A stretch of DNA of 64,000 nucleotides from Bradysia coprophila (Eukaryota; Arthropoda; Insecta; Diptera; Sciaridae), in the NCBI RefSeq assembly GCF_014529535.1, contig NW_023503313.1, forward strand, positions 186,001-250,000. The letters run 5' to 3'. Position 1 is the stretch's first letter. Each line of letters begins with the position of its first letter. The notes beneath the pieces are model-generated. The model did not search any database. It was given only the letters and a program-made list of their open reading frames with translations, and was not told the origin of the DNA. The position numbers and the translations under genes are program-made. This document shows, piece after piece, positions 46,483 through 58,200 of the stretch.

Positions 46483-48312
46483 CTATGGGTTGATGGTGTT
46501 GTCCATACCAATGCAATTGGCCACACTTGGTATTAATTTCTCGTAAATATCGATTCCTTTCAAATATGTGTCTGCGCTAATGAACTCATCGTGATCGTGT
46601 AAAAGGACAGGTGTATTGTTCATGGGTGAAAAGCCTAGTGCAGGAATGCCCATCTGTAAAAATGAGTTTAAAATGTAATGCAATTGGAAATCTGACCAAC
46701 CAAGATTATTGACTCACTCCACGAATGAAGCAGCTATCCGTTCTGCCTGGAAATATTAGGGGGTTGATTTTCAGGTTCCTGAAAAATTAGGCATAAAATT
46801 ACGACACAATGCAGTGAAGCGCTCTTACGAAATAATTTCTGGATTTTTTACAATGCTCAGATTCAGATCTACATCATCGGACAACTTTTTTCGTCGAGTT
46901 TAGTTCCAAGAAATTCCAAAAACTTACAGTTCGTCACAAATGCAGTGTTTAAAGGCCACCCAAAAAGGGTTTTCGTTATCCATTTTTGTCGGTTCCACTT
47001 TTGGTTTCTTTGATTCGTAGAAAATATCAATGTCTCCGCCAGCTTCTTCGCACCAACGATTGACCTGCAAATAAATCGATGGATTTTCTTCTGTGATCTT
47101 CTGTTCTTGTAAAATGTATCTTACCAGAGCTTCGAATTCGTCATGACTTTGCGTAATCGCTAGACGAACATCAAATCCTACGATAAGCAGAGGTGGAACA
47201 ACATTGGTTTGAATGCCACCGCTGATCATGGTCAAATTGACCGTTGTTACATCACCAATCGTCAGATCGGGATTGTTGTCCAATTTCCGAACCTCTTGTT
47301 CGCGAAAGTCCATCATGCGATCGATGATGACACGAATTTTTTCACCTGCAGTATTCTTGTGCAACAACGACCCGTGACCAGGAGTTCCAGGGCATTTGAA
47401 ATGGATTCGCCATACCGAACGTTCAGCATAATAGACCGGAAATTCTTCAGTTGGTGAGGCCAAGCCTTTTGAAAAGATGATGGTGTCAGTATTCGTTTTC
47501 TGGCATTTGAGTGACCATTCAAAATTTACCTTCGTCCAATGAAAAGCCAACGTTCAACGAACGAAATTCATCAGTCGTCACAAATTTCTTCATTCCATCC
47601 TCACCACCGATTTCCTCGTCTAGCAAAACAAAGTTTTCGATAAAATTATCTTCGAAGATCATTTAGAAATTATTAACAAACCAGGCACAAACAGCACGTG
47701 CACTGTTCTTCTCAACACTATTCTCCGGTCTTTAAGTCTTTTTATGGCGCTCAAATATTGCATGCCAACGCATTTCATATCTTGTGCTCCTCGGGCAAAA
47801 ATTTTACCATCATCGTCCATTTCCGCGTCAAACGGTTTATGTGTCCAATATTCAGAGAAAACTGGCACAACATCCATGTGTGAGTTGAGAAGTATGGATG
47901 GGAGAGTCGGAGAGGAACCAACCCACGACATTGCAACGACTGGCTTTTTTGGATGGGCTGGGTGATACACAGCAAAGGTAAGATGAAGTTCGTTAGCCAG
48001 TCGTCGTAAAAACGTTACGCATGGTTCTGTGAAGGGAAAAATTCTTAACAACACTAGGAGGACACTTCGTGTATTTAGTATGTTATATAACGTTGATACA
48101 GGTGGTTTGACTTTAAAGTCGGGAGAATGTAAAAGTAAGTGATGTGTTGATGCTTCGCATATAGCATAGCCCTACTCCGCTGAGCATGGTGTTATGTCTC
48201 GATTAATAATTTCAAAAAAATTGCACTCACCATAGTTTACGTTGGGATGAACGCTAGGTATTCGAAGATATTCCCGAAATAAATTGATTTCTGTATTGTC
48301 TTTGTACGACAT
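46483..48312 (-). CDS. Acy1: aminoacylase-1 (N-acyl-L-amino-acid amidohydrolase, M20 peptidase family)
   Basis: Six exons with agreeing phases: 48231-48312, 47682-48026, 47530-47619, 46928-47465, 46718-46778, 46483-46653; 428 residues. The enzyme removes the acyl group from N-acylated amino acids in the cytosol. The two-zinc M20 active site is complete: SHMDVVPV (first His and Asp), GAQDMKC (bridging Asp), PDEEIGG (catalytic Glu pair), SLDEG (Asp ligand) and LLHDHDEF near the end (His ligand). The dimerisation/lid domain carries GTPGHGSLL and NVVPP. No signal peptide is seen. The start [20 protein letters not shown] matches the family N-terminus. The product runs about 20 residues longer than the usual 400-410, part of it a C-terminal tail ([11 protein letters not shown]). 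Confidence 0.95.
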
Positions 48313-49780
48313 TTTAAATCTTCCTCTTTTCTTTTTCGTTTCTTTTCAACGTTCACAACCAACGGCGTTATGTTAACTGAGCATTTTTTGCGTGCAAGTC
48401 ACACTTTAACTTTCTTTTCGGTTAAAATAAAATTTAAATAAATGAAAACATTCATTATCTAATCGTCGCTTGTGTGGTTAGCAATGGATGAATTGTGGTA
48501 AATTCATAACAATAAATACTTCCCGTTTAAATAAATAATTTCGCATTTGTAAGTGTAAAACGACCTTACTGGTTGCAACATATAATCACTTTTATCACAT
48601 ATGATATGCATACATGTCTAAGATTAAGATAATATCTCTGATGTCGAAAGGCACTTCTCCAATGTAGTACAGTTCACTTAAACTAACGAGTCTGGAGATA
48701 ATTTTCTCTACGCACTAACCTGTCGAATATACTTATTTTAAAGAAGAAAAATCTGTTGTTGTGGGTGAGTGAGTTGAGTATCCCTTGAGCATTATAGATA
48801 TCGTAAGTAGTTCAATCAGAAATTTCATTTCCAAAAGATTGCCAGATCTCAAATAATTACCATCTAGGTGGATTAGGGCTCTTCTAGTTTGAAAATTTAA
48901 ACCTAAAATTCTTTACATAAGTTACGTGATCTGATTTGCCTCAGAATCTCATCAAAGCTTTTCAAAAAATTATCTTGCAAATCACAACGTGCAAACTTTT
49001 GAAAAATAATAATTCTTTTTCCTAAATTGCAGACTAAATTGGTTGTGATCGTTGAATCATGACGTTCACTAAGTAAACGTTTTATTATGTTTGATTCAAT
49101 TCGCTTTTTCGCTGGCTTCCACAATGCAGTCTGCTGAATCTGTAGAATCTGATTTTATTTATTTAAAAGTGACTTACTAAAACTTGGAGAGATCTGGTTC
49201 TATTCGTCCCTTTCATAGTTACAGAGAATTTTACTGTCTTTGATCTACAAGTTTGGAAAATGTTTATTTATTTCGGTAATTTTAGCAGAACTCATTCCTG
49301 AAAATAGATGATCTTGTATCATGCTCATCATGCATCGTTTTACTTGTTGAACGTTTTATTTGCATAGACGAATCATACAGTGCCTTTTTATCGACGAAGC
49401 ATATTTTTCACTGGATCTACTCAATCAAAATCAAAATTGTTTATACTTATTTATCCGGTTGAAGCTGCTACACGCACGTGTGGAGTAGTGGTAAAACCAT
49501 ATAAAGACACATAAACAGTTTTAATCGTTTGTGTGGATCAGCTGAAATTTCACTCCCTCTAACTGTAGAATTGTTCAGAATTTACAAGAAACATTTCTAT
49601 AACTTTCTACAATTGAACTTGTAGAAGTTTAAAGAATTTTAAATTTCTAAAAATCCTAGAAATTTTTGGATTTTCAATGAATTTTGTAGAATTTCGTAGA
49701 AAATTTCTACAGAATTCTGCAATTTCTAGGAACATTACGACTTAGATGTCAGTTTTTTGCCTACACATTCTAAAAATCGA

Positions 49781-49868
49781 TTTTTAACCGTGAAGCAATG
49801 ATATGGCAAATTTTTGACCAAATGGAGAAAAATGTAGATCGTGCCATATCATGCCTTCACGGTTAAAA
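49781..49868. repeat. 88-bp inverted repeat
   Basis: Arms TTTTAACCGTGAAG..ATGATATGGCA and complement, with one small bulge, around a loop of about 30 bp. Confidence 0.6.
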
Positions 49869-50659
49869 GGTAAGGACATTTCTTTCAATTCTAAAAAATG
49901 GCGCTAGATTCATTTTAAACTTAAAAAACCGACCTCTACACTCGTTCATTCTATTTTTGTTGTTCACGTTTCACAGTTAATTCTGAAGTCAATTCTTCAA
50001 TTCTTCAAGAAATTGAGCGGAGGAAAAGTGAGTAATACATTTTACTCTGCATCACACTCTACATACTTACTCAAATTGTAGAATTTGGCGAAGGTATTAT
50101 CATGAGTACTCGAATGAACGAAAAATATTGGATTGACAACATCAATAGAATACGAAATACAGCAAATAGTCTAATCTTCAACGTAAAAATAAAATAAAAA
50201 CGGAATTGCTTGAATCGTATTTTGTGAGCAAAACGATCATGGGAACGTCTCTTATTTATCAGAAGGAAAATAGCTAGCGAAAACGCCTCAAACGACTTAG
50301 TTAAAAGAAAATAGTATATTATGTTACTAGGAACAAAAAGGTGCGTTTTTGACCCAGGTGGTGAAAGCGTCCGAGGATGGAGCGCAGCGCGAACGAAAAG
50401 TGACGTGACAAGTGACGTTATTGGGAACGAAAAGTGAAAAAGTGAGATAAATAGTGAGAGAAAAAGTGTTGTTTTGGTGCTCTATTTGCTGAGAGAATGT
50501 GACGTTTTTGGTCTGCCTGAATGAAAAATTGTATCTCGATACACTAGATAGATACATTTATTACCGTCATTCTAATGCAGATTGACGTTCACAACAAAAA
50601 CAAGAAATTAAATATAAAACTGTCATAGTATTGCACACACACAAAAAGGTGAAATTTCC

Positions 50660-50895
50660 TATCTACATTGTAGGCGTAAGCATTGCACGTGTGAAACAAA
50701 CGTTTTACTTCTGATACGTACTTTGTACATCTAACACGTAACATGCACAATTTACGTATGAGTGAGCCACTGGACTTCATCAACGACGATACGACCAATG
50801 GTTCACTTATACGCAAATTGTACATCACGTAAAATTCTATCAGAAGTAAAATGTTTGTTTCACATGTACAATCCTTATGTCTGCAATGTATATCC
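50660..50895. repeat. 236-bp imperfect inverted repeat
   Basis: Arms of about 110 bp with some mismatches. The best-paired block is TGTGAAACAAACGTTTTACT on the left and its near-complement on the right; the CATTGTAGGCGTAAG and GTGAGCCA regions also pair. The open frames over both arms are by-products. Confidence 0.6.
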
Positions 50896-52820
50896 AATAA
50901 TTCAGTTTTGTTCGTGCAGATTAATTCACACAAAATTTCACGGATTCACTGCCCAGTCGACGTCTTAGCTAATCGCAATATCAGTCGTTTGAATTTTTGA
51001 AGGGTGATCGATCATCGCTGCAGCACAATTAAATATACGAGATGCATGTTCACTTAAAGCAACTCAAGCTACGAATTCTGACTCTACTACTGATGGTGAC
51101 TCGATCTGTCGTTCATATGCATTCTCTTTTGTGTGTGTATAATACTAATTTTGAGTGCTGTGAATGTTCATTTTGATGTGACGTATTTGGCAACACAAGC
51201 AGACTATTCAATGCTTAGCTTATGATGAATCCGAAAACTTCCAGGTTTTTTTTTGAAAAACAATTTAATTTATTGATCTAAATTTTGGTTGAATTTAAAA
51301 CTTAACACTAAACTCTTTAAGCCTAATAATTATTACTTTTTTCTTTTTCTTTATATAATGTTGTGCTTAAGGTTTTACACACTAAATTTCTTTCATTTTC
51401 TTAGTTTTCATTAATTTTATATTTTACATTCGACAGGGGGATCAGAAGACTTAAATTTGAAAATTTCTTTTTCCTAAAAACAAAATTGTTGTTCGCATTA
51501 CGTTCTTTTTTCTATTATAATTAAATTTATTTACATTTACATTCAGTGTCATATTTTTTAAAAGCCACCAGTGCTCATGTTGTCAATCCAAATAATTCTG
51601 TCATTCATATTACATTACATATATGGACGTTGAACACAAATTGCACGATAAAATAAATGCGGCTGTGACAATTCAAACTGAGCGATATTGTGCAGTAGCA
51701 ATGGAATGATTTTCACTATCGAAAAAACTGGACATTCATTTCTATTGAACAATCAAATTAAATTCGATGCGGAGGTTCATTTGATAGCAACAAAACGTAT
51801 AACACGTTGCATAGAGTAATGGAGTAATGGAGAGAAGAATGAATGTACTCGTGATTTGTGACCATTACCTTCCTTCATTTTGGACAATTTGGTTTTTCAC
51901 AACACAGGCGATGAAATAGTCATTTTATCACTTCAGAAGAAAATTCGGGAGCCTTTGTTGTGTAAGACGTTGTGTTGACCTCGGGAAAAAAGTAGAAAAT
52001 GTAATTTTCTCGGGTGAAACAACACCCTCGAAATAAAATTTCCAACTTTTTCTTTCCCTGGGTGAAAAAATAACTGTTTATAGTTGAAAATTTTGTAGCA
52101 CTGAATGCAATCGCACTAAATAAGAATGTCCAAATAATGACCTAAATACATTTGAGTTGAATTTAAACTATTAAACGTTTTGTATGCTCCTAACGTGACG
52201 TGTTAAATTGGCTTTAAGTGGCATACTTCTGAAGCTTCTGAAGCTTCTTTAATTAAACCACAATCATAGCTCGTTTTCCGCAAAACTATTCCGTTATTAT
52301 TTCCCAAGAAATTTCCGAATAATATAGATCGGATTCATCACAGAAGAAATCTGAGATGACATTTTAGACAGAGTAATTATTAAATGTTCAGCAGCGGACA
52401 ATAATAGCATATTAAATGCCCAACAAAGAAACTCCAGATAGTTCAATGAAGTAACTTTTAATATGCTTCCATTTCCACTGATTCGTTGATGATTCGGACA
52501 TCTGCAGTTCTTTCTTTCATAAATTCAAAAATTTCTAATTAAAAAACATTTACGTCTGCCCTGTGTGGTAAAATAAGTTTCATTTCTGAAAATGATATTC
52601 CATTGCTAATGTCCAATGAAATTGATAAGATCAGATAATTCTTCTCCATCAGTGCACTTAGTACAGTTATGTCTCTAAATTTTTCTATAAATTATTAAAA
52701 ACTTTATAGACGAGAAACTGAAGCTGGGAAGTCAAATTTTTATTAACATTTTCCTGATCTGAGGCGAAACCGAGGCTATTATTGAATTACTTTGAGCCAC
52801 GTAAAAGAATTTTTGGAATA

Positions 52821-52884
52821 CTGCACCGGCCAAATACGTCGACTTCACTTTAGTCACCGACTGTCAATCGGTCGGCCGGTGCAG
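52821..52884. repeat. 64-bp inverted repeat, GC-rich ends
   Basis: Perfect 11-bp ends CTGCACCGGCC and complement, plus an inner ACCGA/TCGGT pair. The GC-rich ends are unusual for the surroundings. Confidence 0.5.
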
Positions 52885-55242
52885 CACTCTAAATTATTAG
52901 AATATCACAAATGATTTCATATTTCAGCTTACAGCTAATTCCATACTGAAACTTTGCGGTGCTATTACGGTTTGTAGTGATCGAAACCCTTCTGATATTG
53001 GATACTGATAGTGGAACGAAATAATTGCTTCAATCACATTCCAGGATATGGATCGATGGAGCGTGTTTTTCAGAAGGGTTTTGTTTTTGTGAGTTTACAA
53101 CGAATCTACCGGATACAGTTTTGTGAGCCATGAGAGTGACGCAAGAATAAAACAAAAATTTCTATCATTGCATTGTACTTGATCTGATAAGTCCGCAAAT
53201 GGAATGGAATCGGGCGAGTAAGCAATAAGAAATATTTTTTTGTTGGTTTAAATTGTCACAGCGCATCGATTTAGATTTTTTTTCATAAATTATTTTTCTG
53301 ACATTGGTGGGAATTGACATTAAATTATAAGATTTTCAATTTCGTTAACTTAATTTTAATCCTTAGTTGCTTGCATTTTTTTGTTCCATTTTCTAATTAT
53401 TAATTTGTTTAAAATCACAATTTATTTTTACAATCGTTTAAGTTTAAGTTTTATTAAGAAATATATAGAGTTTGTAAAGAGCAATGTTGTTGTTAGTCAC
53501 GGAAAAGACGTTCCATTTTCTTTCCTATAAGTTTTGCTTGTTTTTTTTATATTTTTTACTTTTTAATTATAAAAATGAACTAAAAAATTGTTCATGGCAT
53601 CGATTGATTTGTTAACGGTCAAACAAACGCTTAAAGTGTTTCATTTTTCATCTCATTAAATTGTCATTTAATTTCGTAATAATCGGCAGTGATCAATGGT
53701 ATAACTTCAAAATGATTTCTTATGTAAATGTTAAATGCGCTGCTCTGCGTCTTCGTTCAGACATATGTTAAAGTTGATTTGATTTATTTTGATATAACGT
53801 TCCATACTGTTAACTGTCAAGCTATTTTTCTGGTTTTTCTGAGAGAACATTATGGATTTTGTCGAATTGCATAAAGTGAGTTTTGTGGAGTGCGGTTGTG
53901 TGTCTGGTTATATTTGAGTGAATTGGAATTTTTCTGGTACATTAATTCTATTCGGTCAACAATTAATCCAATTAATCTTTCACGGAATTTGGAGAAATAA
54001 ATGTCTAAGTTTTTCAAATCGAAGACTTCTCACCAAATTTCGAGAAACGTTTATCCCAAAAATATTATTTCGCTGTCACGTTACACTATCTCGAAACACT
54101 TGCTCTCAGTTCGATGAACACACACTCAATAGATTTGTTACAGTAAAATCAAAACATAGTACGAATATTCGTTAGATTGATGATTGATTAACGTATCAGC
54201 CGTAACCAATCTACTTGGTTTGCTACTTTCACTGGAAGAACCATTAGCTTCTTGTCCGAGCTGACGAGAATTTTAGTAAGTTTGTAGCTTTTGAAGCTAC
54301 ATTGTTTCAATTTTCGACCGCTTTATTCTTTAAAAAAAAAACTTCGGAGCGGACAGCTGAATTTAGTCAACGGAACCAATGAAACTTCAAAAGTGGTAGA
54401 CTGAATGAGAAACAGTTTATTCTTCAGGCGAGATGAAATTGAAAAAAAAACCGCAATTTTTCGAACGAAATAGCGATGCGTAAAATGCAACAAATAACTA
54501 ATTCGCAAATATCTCTACATTGAACTAAATCGAGAATGATCGAACGACAGAGATCAATTTAATGGAACCGCAAATGAAAGGCAATGTTGTGTTTGGCTTT
54601 ACTGTAATTTTAGAGACCTGCTTTTTTCGCCATACTCAAATTGTCCGTACTTTCAATTCATGCAATTCATTCGGTTGATTGTTGGTCACATTGCCATCAC
54701 TAATGCTTGGCCTAACTAAAATTATTACAATTTAAAGTAGAAATAAAAACTAGAAAAATTCAGTCACTCGTTACATCTATAAATGTTTATTTTTTATATT
54801 TATACTCGTTCGTTAGACCTAACTAGCACAAAGACTTACACAAAATCTTTAAACAATAAAATTAATCAATACGCGTGCCTTCGTATATTTTACCTGTTAA
54901 TATATGTACACATCCGTCCGCAAGAGCAGTCTGTCTCTACTCTACTTTCAAAAAGTTTTAGTTGGTTTTTGCCCATAAAAAATATAGTCTTTGTGTACCC
55001 TCAAAAGTAATCGTAAGTCGTAAAAATGCACGCTTCTCACTTAAATTCTAATTCCACATTGTTTAAGTCCACTTTTTATCACAAAAAAATAAAAACGAAA
55101 CAAAAAATAAATTAAATAAATCGGGAGAGGGGTAGAGAGTGTCTGTGTAAGGTTATAGTCAAAAACTTAAAAACGAATAAACCGAAAGAACAACCGAAAA
55201 CAGATTTTAGACGTTCAACGAATCGCTACCGCACATATTCGG

Positions 55243-58200
55243 TCAAACGAATGATGAAAATCCGGGCAACGGCGCTCTTGATCTGGCCATATTATTGACG
55301 ATAATTTGGCCACCATTCAAACTCATCACGGCACTGCCTTCCGGTTCCGAATCTGTATAACTGGAATAATTTCTTACTGGTTTTTGGCGTTTCCACGACT
55401 GTCGCAACGAATCATTAACATTGGCATAATGATTCACAAACGAATGCGGATCCGATCGAACGCTTTCGTTTTCACTTTCTGAGTTCTGTTCGAAAGAAAG
55501 AAAGACAAATTCCGAAATTTTCACATGATCGTAACATTGAACCAAAAATCCATTGCTCACCTGTGAATCACTAGAACTGACCTCCGACGGCTTTTCCGTC
55601 ACGCTGCTGTCGTCTGGATTTTCATCGTAACACTTTAAGCTCTCTTCGTCGCTGTGATATGCCACCGACGCTGGTGATGGTCGTGGAGGTGATTTGCCCA
55701 ATGAAGCTGCTGCTGCAGCTTGTTGAGCCGCTTTACGACTCATTGTACCCATATTGCGGCGACCCATTGAACTATTGCCGGACATTATTGTTCCATTGCC
55801 ACCGCCGTGCCTTGAGCGATATAACTCTAACGCCAACTCCTGACGATCGTCGATAGACATTGCCATTGACTCTTCCAAGGCCTTTTGTGCTTCATCTAAG
55901 TACATAAATCAAATGATCAAAAGTCTATTCAATTCATCCAATATCCTTGACAACAACTCACGCTTATATCGATAACTTTTGCTTTTAACGCACAAAACAG
56001 CAATGACCATGATTATAATAACAATGGATGTGGCCGCCAAAGCCACCATGAACCACGTTTGTCGGTAAAATGGTTTATGCTGAAGATATCCATATTCCAG
56101 ATATAGTTTCGATGGAGTCAAAACGGCTTCTTTCGATACAACCGGACACGATATGCCGTATTTGTTGTAAGATATCACTCGAATTGTGTACGCAGTGGAT
56201 GGAAGTAAACTTTGATAGCTAACCGTAAATTCTTCTAGTGGTCCTGATGTTGTCCGAGCGACTGTTTCCCATCGAGCATCGTCGTCTAGAAATATAGTTC
56301 GGTTTAAAGTTTCGAAATTGAAAAGGAGACACAGAAAGCCTTATTATCACAATTGATGTTATGACACTGATCCAACTTATAAGTAAATCATGTTATGAGC
56401 AATGGAAGGACCGTTCGTAATGTGTTTTCTTTGCGAAGCCCCAGGAAACTCTCTAACACCGATACACAAAAGTTATGTCAAACAGAGGCCGTTTTTGTAA
56501 GAAAAATTACTGAGACATCATTTGACCCTTACGGTTTTCAATGAGTCACTGAACATCCATTTAGTGGTCATTGATTTCCTGTAAGTTTGAAACAGCCTGC
56601 TGCCTTTGAAAGGTATGTAGGGTGAATGGATGTTAAACAAAAGGATTTTCTGGTCCCAAAACAAGAAAACTTAAGTGCAAATTCAAAAATATAAAGCCAG
56701 AGAACAACTTAGTGTAAAATTGGAACGTCCGATGATGATAAAAGTTTTTTAATCTTGTCAATTGTATGATTCCCTATTGGGAGTTAATTGTTCTTGATCT
56801 ATCGGAAGGCTTAGCATGGTTCACTTAACATTTTATAGACGGCATGTCGAGTAACCACTTTGGTCGAGAGGCTCTCGACGGTGGTGACACGGAATCTTTT
56901 ACTTCCGGTTCTTTATCTTATTATCATATGCTACAAAGCATCTTTAATCATCATGGCTAACATAGCCATCTGTAAAAGGTCAAGTGCTAATCATTTTAAA
57001 AAGCTGAACGAACACCACATTAAACATAGCAGTACGACAAAACATTTAAAATCCGAACACACTAAATGGTTTTACTCACAAAGAAATGCCTGTTTTGTCT
57101 CTGTCATTAGTTGGGCATTGGGAAGTTAGAAAAAATTGGATTTATTTACCGAAGTCACAATCTAACCATTTCAATCGCTTACCTCGCTTCTTGCATTCTA
57201 TGTAATAGCCCAGTATTGGCCCCTTTCCCGATGCTCCATTTTGCCAGTGCATATCAACACTAGACGCTGTTTTGGTCAACGTTAATTCACGAGGCGAAAA
57301 TGGTGACCCTTCTTGTGGCCCAGTTGTCACATTGCCAATTACCGGCGGTCCAAAGTCGATCGTCTGTGCACGTACCGTGAACGTGTAGGTGACTTCTTCT
57401 TCCAAATTTTGGATGATTAACTGTGTTCCCGATACCTTCTGCTTCACTTGTTTGCTAAACTCTGCGTTAAATAGATGGAGAGCGATGGTCAAGTACTGAA
57501 TTAACAATTATACCCGAATTGAACTTACTATCATTTTCTTCGGTTGTTTCGTAGGTCACAATGTAACCAAGAATTTCACCATTTCTCTTCTTGGGTGGAT
57601 CCCACGACACCTTCAAACTTTGCATTGTGATTTCACTGAATTGTAGAGCACCTGAAGCCAGAAAGAAATACTTTGAATATCAACCAGTACAACTAGACAA
57701 ATTCTAATTTACCTGGTGGTCCTGGTAATCCCTGTAACGTTTTGACGACAAGTGGAGCTGATCTTGGTCCATCTCCAGCTGGATTAAAAGCAAGAATTTG
57801 TATGCGATATTGGGTAAATTTATCCAAAAACACTAGACTATGCGATGTAGTTGATGCTGGCACAACTTCGATTTCTTCTTCATATTTCCGACCTTCTTCC
57901 AATTCTTGTGGTGATTCAGTGACCAAATAGAAAATTTTGTAGCCAAGCAGATCTCCATTTTGCTGTTGTTGTTGCGGTGGTTTCCAGCGTAGCCGAACTT
58001 CTGTAGACGAAACTGGTGCACCATCAACCGAACGAGGCTGGCCTGTGGGAACTGCTTCACCAACGTAGACTGCAACTGGCTTACTGGCCGGACCAGTACC
58101 TTGTGAATTAAATGGAAGAACGACGATTTCATAGTTTCGATCTTGGGTCAAGTCACTCAGTACAACCGAATCGGAAGCAATTGACATGATATCTTGTTTT

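Larger units (their letters stand above)
48313..55242. other. intergenic region between aminoacylase-1 and sidekick
   Basis: Almost 7 kb without a supported gene. It contains three inverted repeats (49781-49868, 50660-50895, 52821-52884), a stretch of AGAATTT/AAATTCT words (49560-49740), and a segment rich in AACGAAAAGTGA and TGACGT words (50390-50480). The final kilobase is probably the 3' UTR of sidekick. Confidence 0.5.

Noticed and set aside
50589..50968. Opposed frames of 114 and 68 codons with similar peptides
   Set aside because: They mirror one another because they lie on the arms of an inverted repeat.
53851..53880. ATG with eight codons (MDFVELHK) followed by a good GTGAGT donor
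   Set aside because: No second exon in a matching phase could be found downstream; the 85-codon frame that follows looks random.
55243..55905. Reading the last two sidekick exons as one continuous 220-codon ORF
   Set aside because: Strong donor and acceptor define a 75-bp intron, and the first residues of that frame are intron sequence; the retained form is kept only as a hypothesis.
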